Source: Acidobacteriota bacterium
Lineage (GTDB): Bacteria; Acidobacteriota; Blastocatellia; Pyrinomonadales; Pyrinomonadaceae
DNA length: 33,943 bases
Assembly: GCA_021323895.1 (NCBI GenBank)
Contig: JAJPKD010000121.1
Coordinates: forward strand, 1 to 33,943
Direction: 5' to 3'
Made by a program: the position numbers and the translations under genes. Positions 24,665 to 31,903 of this stretch are shown here, piece after piece; position 1 is the first letter of the stretch; every line of letters begins with the position of its first letter. Below the pieces are notes generated by a model. That model worked only from the letters and a program-made list of their open reading frames with translations. It was not told the DNA's origin and did no database searches.

Positions 24665-25753
24665 TCACTTCAACACGCGATCGGGTAGCTCGCTTGTATG
24701 AATGCGACGATCCGGCGTTTCGGAAACATGAATGCGCCGATCTGGTGTTTGCGTCGAATCGATCTTCCTAAGATCTCCCGAGCCGCCGCGGAGTCGTTGG
24801 CGCGCTCGCTTCGCGCGTCGCACCGTGGCTTTGGTGCCGGAAGAAGCCGCGCGCGTCCAACTCGTCATTCGTTGGAGCGGATGCAGAGAAAATTGATGAC
24901 GCGGCAGAACTTCGCCCGTCGCTTCGCGCAGGCGAATGGTGCCGACCGCAAAAATGAAAAGCGCTGCATTGAAAATGAAGCCAACGAGAAAAACGACCCA
25001 GCCGGGCACCAAACCGACTTGCGCACGCTGAATGAACTCGTCGAAATTCTGAGCGAGGGTTGGATAAAGATAAACTTTCAAGTTCCAACTCAGTGCCAGC
25101 AGCGCAAACAGCCAAATGTAATTGCGGCGCAAGCGACGGCCAATCGCTTCCCAAACACTGATCGTGAAATTGGGAGTCAGCAGATCGCTGGCGAGATGCG
25201 AAGCCCAATCCTGATCGCGGGGGACACTCTCCGGCGCGAGCATCGGCGCGAGATAACCTGTTTCGATCACGCGGACTCGGCTCGACCAGATTTCATAGTA
25301 ACGATAACGCCGCGCTTCCATCACCAGAAACACGGCCACCAGGATCGAATCAACCGGAATGACAAAGTGCGGCGTGTTCGGCGAACTGAACGCGAAAGAC
25401 AACATCGCGCCGGCGCTCAGCACCGCCCAATTCGTCGTCGTGTCGAGTCGATTGCGCCAGGTATTCGAGCGTTGCACTTCGCCGCGATAGAAATGCGCCA
25501 TCGCGGTGTTGAATTCGGCAGGCGAAAATTTGCGCGCCGGCTCAACCGGCTTATCCGCGGTGACGGTCTCGTGAATCGACGACACCGGTCGTAACCGAGC
25601 GGTGGCTCGATCAGACGAGAAACTCGTCACGCCGCTATCTCGCGACGGTGTGGCCGATGGGCGGCGCATGCGCGCCGTGATCTGTGATTCGTGAATGCTG
25701 TCGCGGCGAAGTTGGGCCGTGTCGGTTTCGCTTGGTTCCGTTTTAATCGCCAT
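24665..25753 (-). CDS. DUF2270-family membrane protein
   Basis: A 362-residue protein from ATG 25753 (a GTG at 25810 would add 19 residues). The first 75 residues are polar and likely disordered. The DUF2270 core starts at PAEFNTAMAHFYRGEVQRSNTWRNRLD and includes four hydrophobic spans (NWAVLSAGAMLSFAF, VIPVDSILVAVFLVME, YIWLFALLALSWNLKVYLY, GWVVFLVGFIFNAALFIFAVG) with the conserved EARRYRYYEIWSSRVRVIE between spans 2 and 3. The C-terminus is basic and ends with a short tandem repeat, QTPDRRIHVSE/TPDRRIHTSE/LPDRVLK. Function of DUF2270 is unknown. No ribosome site is evident. Confidence 0.8.
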   Translation of the reverse strand: MAIKTEPSETDTAQLRRDSIHESQITARMRRPSATPSRDSGVTSFSSDRATARLRPVSSIHETVTADKPVEPARKFSPAEFNTAMAHFYRGEVQRSNTWRNRLDTTTNWAVLSAGAMLSFAFSSPNTPHFVIPVDSILVAVFLVMEARRYRYYEIWSSRVRVIETGYLAPMLAPESVPRDQDWASHLASDLLTPNFTISVWEAIGRRLRRNYIWLFALLALSWNLKVYLYPTLAQNFDEFIQRAQVGLVPGWVVFLVGFIFNAALFIFAVGTIRLREATGEVLPRHQFSLHPLQRMTSWTRAASSGTKATVRRAKRARQRLRGGSGDLRKIDSTQTPDRRIHVSETPDRRIHTSELPDRVLK

Positions 25754-25856
25754 GTTGGACCGCAAAATGCGAGCGTGGGTTAACTCGCGGACCGCGCGAG
25801 ATAATATCACGGATTACCTCCGCATGGCCCAGCAAAAGTCGCGTGAAAGGGCCTGC

Positions 25857-25885
25857 TTGACACTGATTTTTGCGAAACCTATAGT
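25857..25885 (+). promoter_or_regulatory. Sigma-70-type promoter for tadA
   Basis: TTGACA (25857-25862) and TATAGT (25880-25885) are separated by exactly 17 bases. Transcription would start near 25892, giving a leader of under 20 bases before the tadA ATG. It is one of the best consensus promoters in the window. Confidence 0.75.
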
Positions 25886-25908
25886 CTGAGTTTCGCTATT
25901 TGAACGAG

Positions 25909-26397
25909 ATGTTGGCTGTGCAAAGCGCATCACCGAAAGAGCACGAGCGTTGGATGCACGAAGCGTTGCGCGCCGCCCGCGAGGCCTGGGAACGCGATGA
26001 AGTTCCCATCGGAACATGTATCGTCGTCGGCGACGAGGTGGTTGCGCTGGCGGGAAATCGCACGCGCACCGATTGTGATCCGACAGCGCACGCAGAGATC
26101 ATCGCTTTGCGCGAAGCGGCTGCGCGAGTCGGCAACTACCGGCTGACACACGCGGTTGTCTATTCGACGATCGAGCCTTGTGCGATGTGCGCCGGCGCGC
26201 TGATTCAGGCGCGCGTGCCCTTGCTGGTTTATGGCGCGGCGGACGAAAAGGCGGGCGCCGTGGAATCGCATTTCGGGATTTGTGACGCGCCGCATTTGAA
26301 CCATCGCGTCGAAGTTGTCAAAGGCGTTCTGGAAGCTGAATGCCGAGAGTTGATGCAGGAGTTTTTTCAGAGGAAGAGGTCAGAGATTAGAGGTTAG
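25909..26397 (+). CDS. tadA: tRNA-specific adenosine deaminase TadA
   Basis: A 162-residue zinc deaminase that converts A34 to inosine in tRNA-Arg(ACG), needed to decode CGN codons. The zinc site is complete: His61 and catalytic Glu63 in HAEI, and Cys91/Cys94 in PCAMC. AGNRTRTDCDPTAHAE and the C-terminal helix (EAECRELMQEFFQRKR) are typical. ATG 25909 is preferred; an upstream TTG at 25900 would add three residues. The last seven codons (KRSEIRG and stop) lie in the left arm of repeat family B, so the natural C-terminus appears to have been rewritten by the repeat. Two tRNA-Ser genes, the SRP RNA gene and dnaX follow downstream. Confidence 0.94.
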   Translation: MLAVQSASPKEHERWMHEALRAAREAWERDEVPIGTCIVVGDEVVALAGNRTRTDCDPTAHAEIIALREAAARVGNYRLTHAVVYSTIEPCAMCAGALIQARVPLLVYGAADEKAGAVESHFGICDAPHLNHRVEVVKGVLEAECRELMQEFFQRKRSEIRG

Positions 26398-26503
26398 AGA
26401 TTAGTCGTATTGCATGAGTTTCGTCTGAACAATTTGACGTGCCCAGTTCCTTATGCATGATTTTGGAGATAGGCAAACTGACCTCTAACCTCTAATCTCT
26501 AAC
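26376..26503. repeat. Inverted repeat family B, copy 1, overlapping the tadA stop
   Basis: The left arm (about 26376-26404) reads GAGGTCAGAGATTAGAGGTT then AGAGATTAG; the right arm (about 26478-26503) reads CTGACCTCTAACCTCTAATC then TCTAAC. The reverse complement of the right arm shares AGAGATTAGAGGTTAGAG with the left. The arms are about 73 bases apart. The left arm covers the end of tadA, and a likely tRNA promoter lies between the arms. Confidence 0.6.
26434..26461 (+). promoter_or_regulatory. Possible promoter for the tRNA-Ser genes
   Basis: TTGACG (26434-26439) and CATGAT (26456-26461) are 16 bases apart. Transcription would begin about 50 bases before tRNA-Ser(CGA). The -10 box matches TATAAT at only four positions, so the call is tentative. 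Confidence 0.4.
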
Positions 26504-26517
26504 ATCGGTGTTAACGC

Positions 26518-26607
<90 letters not shown>

Positions 26608-26615
26608 TTTGATGC

Positions 26616-26686
26616 AGAGGTTAGAGGTCAGAGGCTAGAGGCTAGTCAAAATCAGGTTCTAGCCTCTAGTCTCTAACCTCTAGTCT
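26616..26686. repeat. Inverted repeat family B, copy 2, between the two tRNA-Ser genes
   Basis: The left arm (26616-26645) begins AGAGGTTAGAGGTCAGAGGC and ends TAG; the right arm (26659-26686) begins CTAGCCTCTAGTCTCTAACC and ends TCTAGTCT. The reverse complement of the right arm has the AGAGGTTAGAGACTAGAGGC pattern, so the arms pair well around a 13-base loop. The arm sequence is related to, but not the same as, copy 1 (AGAGGTTAGAG core shared). Confidence 0.6.
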
Positions 26687-26697
26687 ACCGGCTTCGT

Positions 26698-26787
26698 GGA
26701 AAGGTGCAGGAGTGGTTGAACTGGCAGCACTGGAAATGCTGTGAACGGGAAACCGTTCCGTGGGTTCGAATCCCACCCTTTCCGCCA
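26698..26787 (+). tRNA. tRNA-Ser (anticodon GGA)
   Basis: The 90-base class II tRNA has acceptor stem GGAAAGG (26698-26704) with CCTTTCC (26777-26783), discriminator G and encoded CCA (26785-26787). The anticodon arm CAGCA-CTGGAAA-TGCTG gives anticodon GGA, reading UCC and UCU. The variable arm has a GAACGG/CCGTTC stem. The T arm GTGGGTTCGAATCCCAC is identical to that of the upstream serine tRNA. Palindromic repeat A copy 3 begins three bases after the CCA. Confidence 0.95.
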
Positions 26788-26789
26788 TT

Positions 26790-26862
26790 GTGTCAGAAGC
26801 CCGCGCGTGAGCAAGGGCTCATTTGATAAACTAGCCCTCCCTAACGGTCGGGCTTCTGACAC
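26790..26862. repeat. Palindromic repeat family A, copy 3 (73 bp), beside a tRNA 3' end
   Basis: The left arm (26790-26818) begins GTGTCAGAAGCCCGCGCGTG and the right arm (26834-26862) ends TCGGGCTTCTGACAC; the loop is 15 bases. Arm types match copy 2 (left GCGCGTGAGCAAGGGC, right GCCCTCCCTAACGGTC). It starts three bases after the CCA of tRNA-Ser(GGA) and may serve as the 3' hairpin of that transcript. Confidence 0.85.
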
Positions 26863-26919
26863 GATCGTTTGATCTTAACAACTCCCCAACATTTCGATCG
26901 CAAAAGGATCTGTAGGCAA

Positions 26920-27456
26920 ATGAAATCAATCTGGATACGAAAAATATTTCCCCTGACCGTCTTGTTGGTGATTTGCGCTTCGTTCTTAACCTCGGCTGCC
27001 TCAGCCCAGCGCCGCCGGCGCGCAGCGCCGAAGCCCGAGAAGCATCTCAAGATTTGCGGTAATCCCAATGTTACCTGCGCTTCATCGATCCAGTTTCCCC
27101 CGTACGCGCTGCCATTTCAGTTTCCGCAAAGTTCAGTCATCTACGACACTGATCAGTTCTACGCGGTCATTCTGAAAAGCGTCTCCACCGCCAATAACAA
27201 TTGCGACAATTACATCCCCGAGCAGGAACGGCTGAAGGCGCAGACGCTTTTTCCCAACACTAAAGTTTTCACTACGCGCTGCGCCGAACCGGGTGAGGTA
27301 AGCTACTCGAATACAAACCCCAACACGAACTTCATGGCCGTGTATGCAGGATCGTCGATTGCCGATGCGAATCGAATGCTGGCGACAGTGCTCGCAACGC
27401 GAAAATTCCCCGGCGCCAACATCCGTCGCATGCGCGCCGTGATCAATGGCACTTAA
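26920..27456 (+). CDS. Small exported protein, function unknown
   Basis: A 178-residue protein from ATG 26920 (an upstream in-frame start at 26869 lies in unlikely coding sequence). The signal peptide (residues 1-31, ending SAASAQ) is followed by a basic, proline-containing stretch RRRRAAPKPEKH. The mature part holds four cysteines (CGNPNVTC, NNNCDNY, TTRC) that could form two disulfides. Segments DQFYAVILKSVSTANNNC and FMAVYAGSSIADANRMLATV suggest a small alpha/beta fold resembling SPOR-type domains in spacing, but I cannot confirm this. It lies between tRNA genes and a YggT-family gene, 48 bases upstream of the latter. Confidence 0.65.
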   Translation: MKSIWIRKIFPLTVLLVICASFLTSAASAQRRRRAAPKPEKHLKICGNPNVTCASSIQFPPYALPFQFPQSSVIYDTDQFYAVILKSVSTANNNCDNYIPEQERLKAQTLFPNTKVFTTRCAEPGEVSYSNTNPNTNFMAVYAGSSIADANRMLATVLATRKFPGANIRRMRAVINGT

Positions 27457-27504
27457 GCTTTTCTGAATCACCCCCGCGCTTCTAAACAATCGGAGAATTC
27501 CAAA

Positions 27505-28020
27505 ATGGAAGACAATAAACTTGCCGCTGAAGAAGCGCGGCGGGCGGGGCAACACGGCTCCGTCAAATCGCAGGTCGAAGGCGAAGTTCAGGCCGAGATC
27601 GCTGAGCGCGCGGCCACCAAGCCGACCGAAGGCGCGGCAATCGATCAGGTTGCGAGTGAGTTTCGCGCCAAAGCAGTCAACGAAGTCGTCCAAACTGAAC
27701 GCGAAGTCGAACGGGCTCGCGGCGTCGCGCGCGTCTCGCAAATCATCGACTATATTTTCTTTGTGCTTTACGCGCTGCTGGGAATGCGTTTTGTATTAGC
27801 GTTGCTGGCAGCGCGTAGCGGCGCGGGATTTGTGCGATTCATTGTCGCGGTCACCGATCCTTTCTATCGTCCTTTCCGCGGGATCGTTTCCAGTCCCAGC
27901 ACCGATGGCGGCCACACTTTGATGATGCCATTAGTCATCGCGATCGTGGTTTACATTCTGCTGCACCTCGGCATCAACGGACTGCTGCGCCTGTTCGCGC
28001 ACCGCAAGACGGCGATTTGA
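27505..28020 (+). CDS. YggT-family membrane protein
   Basis: A 171-residue protein. Residues 1-75 are polar, Glu/Ala/Arg-rich and probably helical (coiled-coil-like), an extension not found in the short classical YggT. From residue 76 there is one half of the YggT fold: helix IIDYIFFVLYALLGMRFVLALL, then the family signature TDPFYRPFRGI (about 115-125) and a second helix MMPLVIAIVVYILLHLGINGLL. YggT proteins are linked to cell-envelope and cell-division clusters in many bacteria, with no firm biochemical role. A single YggT repeat is present rather than two. The ATG follows an AATCGGAG ribosome-site-like sequence. Confidence 0.8.
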   Translation: MEDNKLAAEEARRAGQHGSVKSQVEGEVQAEIAERAATKPTEGAAIDQVASEFRAKAVNEVVQTEREVERARGVARVSQIIDYIFFVLYALLGMRFVLALLAARSGAGFVRFIVAVTDPFYRPFRGIVSSPSTDGGHTLMMPLVIAIVVYILLHLGINGLLRLFAHRKTAI

Positions 28021-28026
28021 TTTGTT

Positions 28027-28092
28027 GTGGCGCAAATTGTCAATTTGCGGACTGTGTGGGGTGAGCATTCGCAAATTAACAATTTGCGCTAC
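28027..28092. repeat. Paired palindromes, family C copies 2 and 3
   Basis: CGCAAATTGTCAATTTGCG (28031-28049) and CGCAAATTAACAATTTGCG (28070-28088) are each 19-base palindromes with 8-bp arms and a 3-base loop. The flanks (GTGG before the first, CTAC after the second) make the pair itself inverted. They lie between the YggT gene and the SRP RNA promoter and may end transcription of yggT. Confidence 0.65.
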
Positions 28093-28104
28093 TCTTCGCA
28101 TCAA

Positions 28105-28133
28105 TCGACAATCGGCAAGCGGCAAACTAGAAT
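28105..28133 (+). promoter_or_regulatory. Sigma-70-type promoter for the SRP RNA
   Basis: TCGACA (28105-28110) and TAGAAT (28128-28133) are separated by 17 bases. The predicted start, seven or eight bases after the -10 box, coincides with the first paired base of the SRP RNA at 28141. Confidence 0.7.
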
Positions 28134-28140
28134 AGCTCTA

Positions 28141-28246
28141 TCAGACTTCGGGCTCCGCACAACGCAGGTTCGGTGAACCCCGCCAGGCCGGGAACGGAGC
28201 AACGGTAGCCAGAGCCGCGTGTGTTGCGGGAAAGTCCGGAGTCTGA
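28141..28246 (+). ncRNA. ffs: Bacterial small signal recognition particle RNA (4.5S type)
   Basis: The RNA (about 106 bases) forms a long hairpin: TCAGACTTCGGGCT at the 5' end pairs with AGTCCGGAGTCTGA at the 3' end. The apical part is the diagnostic SRP domain IV: GGTTCGGTGAACCCCGCCAG followed by GCCGGGAACGGAGCAACGGTAGCC, which holds the asymmetric loop that binds Ffh and the GGAA-like tetraloop region (GGGAACGGAGCA). Together with Ffh it targets nascent membrane proteins. It lies upstream of dnaX and downstream of tadA, as in Bacillus. Ends are set by the outer stem and by the promoter; no T-run terminator follows. Confidence 0.93.
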
Positions 28247-28287
28247 CTCTACCAATTATCGGCGCGACGATTCAGCAGGAGGTCGTC

Positions 28288-29130
28288 ATGAAATGTCTCG
28301 TTGCCGCATCTTTCATCTTGTTACTGTCGCTATTCACAGCAAATGCGCTAGCGCAAAACGCGCCTCCCACTGGCGGCGCGCCGCCTTACGGCGATTACAA
28401 GGAGCATCTGCCGGGCCTTGAAGATCCTTGGTATCCGAGACCCAAGTGGGGGTTCAATCCCAGGAGATTTGGTCCGGCGCCGGAGCCGAGCATTTTGATG
28501 AAAGGCTTGCTTGCGCCTTCTGCTAACGACAGAACTGAAACGGCGCAGTTCGTGAGAAGGTTCGACACCGGTTTGATCAAGTTGCTGCCGCGAGAGGTCT
28601 TTGACTGGCGCACGTATAACACCAAGAAGCAGATTAATGTTCGTGGCGGCGGCGCCTATTTCTCGTTTTTCTATCGATCGCATGAGTATGGTTACGGTTC
28701 TGATCTCGAACTCGATCACAACCTGCTTTCGGTTGGATTTGCGGGCGCTGATTACGGGTTCTTAACTAACTTGGGAGATGTGTCCCTGAACAATTTGCCG
28801 GATGACGATCCGCGCGTCGCTTTTATGAAAAGCTATCAAACGGCGCGAAACGATCCTGATGCGCGATGTGAGTTTAAGCGCTTTAGTGCCGGCGTCGAGA
28901 TCGATGGAGCGATGTACAAGCGTTCGCTCCCCGTTGAGGTGAATTCAACTTACCTGCTGCGGTCGATTACTTACGGCCGATCGGATCTGCTGGTCGCCTT
29001 TCGTGTTACTCGGCAAGCTCCCGATGGCAGTGTGATTCTCGCCTGGAGAATACTTCAGGAGTTTAGGCGGCCCGGTTTCGAAAAAGTTCTCTACGTCAAT
29101 CAACCAGACAACAAATGTCCTATCAAGTAA
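28288..29130 (+). CDS. Exported protein, function unknown
   Basis: A 280-residue protein. ATG 28288 is fixed by a strong AGGAGG ribosome site (28277-28282) and a signal peptide (MKCLVAASFILLLSLFTANA-LAQ); an earlier in-frame start at 28219 would lie inside the SRP RNA. The mature protein is rich in aromatic and charged residues: PRPKWGFNPRRFGPAPEPS, an acidic-aromatic middle (GGAYFSFFYRSHEYGYGSDL) and a beta-rich C-terminus (SITYGRSDLLVAFRVTRQAPDGSVILAWRILQEF). Two cysteines only (in ARCEFK and NKCPIK). I do not recognise a family. Its 3' end overlaps the dnaX start by 16 bases, so the two are translationally linked. Confidence 0.72.
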   Translation: MKCLVAASFILLLSLFTANALAQNAPPTGGAPPYGDYKEHLPGLEDPWYPRPKWGFNPRRFGPAPEPSILMKGLLAPSANDRTETAQFVRRFDTGLIKLLPREVFDWRTYNTKKQINVRGGGAYFSFFYRSHEYGYGSDLELDHNLLSVGFAGADYGFLTNLGDVSLNNLPDDDPRVAFMKSYQTARNDPDARCEFKRFSAGVEIDGAMYKRSLPVEVNSTYLLRSITYGRSDLLVAFRVTRQAPDGSVILAWRILQEFRRPGFEKVLYVNQPDNKCPIK

Positions 29131-30860
29131 TCGCCCGCAAGTGGCGTCCGCAAAAATTTGAAGACGTAACCGGTCAGGAAGTCCTGACGCGGACGCTGCA
29201 AAACTCGATCGCGCACGATCGTCTGCATCACGCTTATCTTTTCTCTGGCGCTCGCGGAGTTGGCAAGACAACAACGGCCCGGCTGGTCGCTCGCGCACTC
29301 AACTGCCACAAATCAGATAAGCCGACGCCGACACCTTGCGCGCCCATCGATGACAAAGCCTGCGCTTCGTGCCGCGAGATCGCCGAAGGCCGTTCGATGG
29401 ACGTTCTGGAAATCGACGCGGCGTCGAACACGCAGGTTGAAAACGTCCGCGAGGTAATCATCGCCGGCATCAACATTGCTCCTGCCCGCGATCGCTTCAA
29501 AGTTTTCATCATTGACGAAGTGCACATGCTGTCCACGCACTCGTTCAATGCGCTGCTCAAAACGATTGAAGAACCCCCGCCACGAGTGGTCTTCATCATG
29601 GCCACGACCGACGAGCACAAAGTTCCTGAGACGATTACTTCGCGCGCCCAATTATTTGAGTTTCGCACGATCGCCACGGCGAAGATCGCTGAGCGCCTTC
29701 AGGAAATCGCGAACGCCGAAAAGATTTCGATCTCGCCAGAAGCGATTCGCGAAATCGCGCGAGCGGGCGATGGCTCAATGCGCGACGCGCAATCCGCCTT
29801 CGACCAGGTCATCAGTTACGCCGGCGAGAAGATCGAAACCGAAGATGTCGAGAAAGCACTGGGCATTGCCGGTGCCGAAGTCCTGGCGCGTGTTATTCAC
29901 GGCATCGCGGAAAATAATCCAGCCGACGCGCTGGCCATCGTCGATGATTCGGTGATGCGCGGCCACAACCTGCGCAACTTCTGTCGCGACGTGCTTGGCC
30001 ATCTGCGCGATCTGCTGGTGGTGAAAGTTTCTGGCGACGCGAAGCTGCTCGACTCGTCTTCTGTGCCAACTGATGACCTGAAGAAGCAAGCCGCCTTGTT
30101 TTCCGAATCGGATCTGGTGCGTTTCTTTCATTCGCTGGCTGAGACAGAAGCCAGCCTCAAAGACGCCGCCAATCCGCGGTATCAGGTCGAAATTGGTTTG
30201 GTGAGGCTGATGGAAATGCGGCGGCTGGCGTCTTTGAGCGATCTCGTCGCGCGCATCGCCGAACTGGAAAGCGCTTTGCGCACGGGCCGCCCGCCCGCAG
30301 AAAGAAGCAGCCCGCAATCCGCTCCTGCATCAGGCGCGAACACCAGCAGCTCGCACTCAACCACGCGCGCCTCGTCACGCGGTGCCAGCGCAAGTGAAGT
30401 CGGCGCGACTGCGGAAGCTGCGCCGCCTCGGGATGAAGAGAGTCTGCCTGTTGCGTTGGCAGCTGAAGCGGCAACCGGCTCACTCGCCGATCAAATCAAA
30501 GCCGAATTGGAAAAGCAGAAAAAGAAGTTGCTGATAGTTTCGGTTGACGCGGCCGCGCGCGTGGAGTTGGACGGCGACGAATTGACGTTCGAGTTTTTCC
30601 CAGCGGCAAAGCATTCACGCGACACGCTGGCCAAACCTGACAACGCCAAGCTTCTGCGCGAGGCATGTGCTGCGGTTTGTGGCCGCGAAGTGGGAATTCG
30701 TTTCGCGATCCGCGACGGCGAAGATGATGCGCCGCCTTCCGCCCAAGAAGATCAGCGGCGTTCGAAACAGCGCGCGCGCCAGACCGCGGCGAAAAATCCA
30801 ACGGTGCAACAAGTCCTGCGCGCATTTGGCGGTGAAATCGTCGATGTGAAGATGACCTGA
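29115..30860 (+). CDS. dnaX: DNA polymerase III subunit gamma/tau
   Basis: A 581-residue clamp-loader ATPase. The AAA+ core has Walker A GARGVGKTT (45-53), a zinc-binding set Cys64, Cys75, Cys83, Cys86, the Walker B DEVHML, sensor 1 IMATTDEHKVPETI with TSRAQLFEF, and sensor 2 GDGSMRDAQSAFDQ. A Ser/Ala-rich linker (about 385-450) leads to a tau-type C-terminal domain (IKAELEKQKKKLLIVSVDAA to about residue 545). It loads the sliding clamp and couples polymerases at the fork. ATG 29115 overlaps the upstream gene. No ybaB or recR follows; a LysR gene converges after a 3-base gap. Confidence 0.96.
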   Translation: MSYQVIARKWRPQKFEDVTGQEVLTRTLQNSIAHDRLHHAYLFSGARGVGKTTTARLVARALNCHKSDKPTPTPCAPIDDKACASCREIAEGRSMDVLEIDAASNTQVENVREVIIAGINIAPARDRFKVFIIDEVHMLSTHSFNALLKTIEEPPPRVVFIMATTDEHKVPETITSRAQLFEFRTIATAKIAERLQEIANAEKISISPEAIREIARAGDGSMRDAQSAFDQVISYAGEKIETEDVEKALGIAGAEVLARVIHGIAENNPADALAIVDDSVMRGHNLRNFCRDVLGHLRDLLVVKVSGDAKLLDSSSVPTDDLKKQAALFSESDLVRFFHSLAETEASLKDAANPRYQVEIGLVRLMEMRRLASLSDLVARIAELESALRTGRPPAERSSPQSAPASGANTSSSHSTTRASSRGASASEVGATAEAAPPRDEESLPVALAAEAATGSLADQIKAELEKQKKKLLIVSVDAAARVELDGDELTFEFFPAAKHSRDTLAKPDNAKLLREACAAVCGREVGIRFAIRDGEDDAPPSAQEDQRRSKQRARQTAAKNPTVQQVLRAFGGEIVDVKMT

Positions 30861-30863
30861 CGA

Positions 30864-31754
30864 TTATTCCTCGTCCCCACCGGCGCCACGCGCAACTCGC
30901 AAGAATGCTTTCGCCGCGTGCGAGAGAGTCGCCCCTCTCCGATAAATTAGATGAAGCCTTCTTTCCAGCTTCATCTCCTTTACAACCAACCCAACTAACT
31001 GCTTTCGATCGATCTCGATCTGCGCAGCCAAGCGTGGAACAAGAGCCACCCCCATGCCTTGCTCAACCAGCCGCTTAATTGCTTCGATCGTCGGCATCTC
31101 CATAGAAATGTTGAGCGGCGTGCGGTGCTTCTCAAAAGTGCGAATCACTTTTTCACGATACGGCGAAGGGACGTTGTGCGCGATGAAAGCTTCTGCGCCA
31201 AGCTCGCGGACCGACACGATCTGTTTGGCGGCGAGCGGATGATCGCGCGCGACGATCAAAGCGATTTCGTCCGGCGCCAATGGCAGCGATTTGATCGAGG
31301 GATCGTTTGGCTTGAAAGTGACCACGCCGATCTCAACTCCGCGTCCGATGATTTCGCTTGGGATGCGACTGGCGAGACTGCGCTTCACCTCGATCTTGAT
31401 GTGCGGATGGCGCGCGCGAAAGATCGGAATCAGCGGCAGCAGCGACATGACCGTGTATTCATTCGCGCCGAGCGAAAGCTTACCGCGATTCAAATCGCGC
31501 AGTTCGCGAATTGCCGAATGCGCGTGATGCCGCAGGTTCAGCATCTGCTGAGAGAAGTCGAGTAGCACTCGTCCCGCCGCGGTCAAAGTTCCGTCTTTCG
31601 ATGAGCGATCGAAGAGCGGCTCCCCAAGTTCTGACTCGAGCCGGCGTATGGCCTGGCTGATCGCCGGCTGGGTGCGATGCAGCGTCTCGGCGGCGCGGGA
31701 GAAGCTCTTCTCCTGGGCGACCGCCAAAAACACTTCCATTTGGTTGATATCCAC
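30864..31754 (-). CDS. LysR-family transcriptional regulator, divergent from leuA
   Basis: A 296-residue regulator. The N-terminal winged helix-turn-helix is residues 1-62 (DINQMEVFLAVAQEKSFSRA, then AETLHRTQPAISQAIRRLES) and the effector-binding domain follows from about 88 (KLSLGANEYTVMSLLP, VEIGVVTFKPNDP, LIVARDHPLA, GMGVALVPRLAA). The start is taken as GTG 31754, preceded by GGAG; TTG 31772 has no ribosome site. The C-terminus ends within a few bases of dnaX on the other strand. Its divergent position to leuA and the palindrome at 31815 suggest it controls leucine synthesis and its own expression, perhaps sensing an isopropylmalate or related acid; the ligand is inference. Confidence 0.88.
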   Translation of the reverse strand: MDINQMEVFLAVAQEKSFSRAAETLHRTQPAISQAIRRLESELGEPLFDRSSKDGTLTAAGRVLLDFSQQMLNLRHHAHSAIRELRDLNRGKLSLGANEYTVMSLLPLIPIFRARHPHIKIEVKRSLASRIPSEIIGRGVEIGVVTFKPNDPSIKSLPLAPDEIALIVARDHPLAAKQIVSVRELGAEAFIAHNVPSPYREKVIRTFEKHRTPLNISMEMPTIEAIKRLVEQGMGVALVPRLAAQIEIDRKQLVGLVVKEMKLERRLHLIYRRGATLSHAAKAFLRVARGAGGDEE

Positions 31755-31814
31755 TGAGGTTTTCTCCGTCAAAGTTATGACCGGTGACGAGCGCGCTTAT
31801 GGTATCACGCATGC

Positions 31815-31837
31815 TTATTATTTCATAGAAATTATAA
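31815..31837. promoter_or_regulatory. LysR operator candidate and lysR -10 box
   Basis: TTATTATTTCATAGAAATTA followed by TAA forms a 23-base imperfect palindrome centred on ATTTC-ATA-GAAAT, with a T-N11-A pattern typical of LysR sites; one mismatched pair occurs. Its right part includes TATAAT on the minus strand (31831-31836), a -10 box for the LysR gene, so binding would block the regulator's own promoter. TTGACT (31840-31845, plus) lies next to it and could be the -35 box of leuA. Confidence 0.55.
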
Positions 31838-31903
31838 CTTTGACTTTCCTAGGCCCAGTTCTTAAGCTTTCTGCTTTTCGGATGAATCACGGGAGGCCTA
31901 TGC

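Noticed and set aside
24698-25594. Long plus-strand open frame opposite the DUF2270 gene
   Set aside because: A shadow of the DUF2270 reading frame; composition is Arg/His/Gln-rich with no domain, whereas the minus-strand protein has clear helices and a known family.
26680-26862. Minus-strand open frame of 60 codons across tRNA-Ser(GGA) and repeat A copy 3
   Set aside because: It is the antisense of a tRNA and a palindrome; no ribosome site, and its 'protein' comes from repeat sequence.
30500-30570. Possible programmed frameshift in dnaX (run of five A followed by G at the tau linker, with a stop soon in the -1 frame)
   Set aside because: The sequence is G AAA AAG, not the A AAA AAG slippery heptamer, and the A-run is too short for transcriptional slippage. 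The -1 frame does end soon after, but that alone is not evidence.
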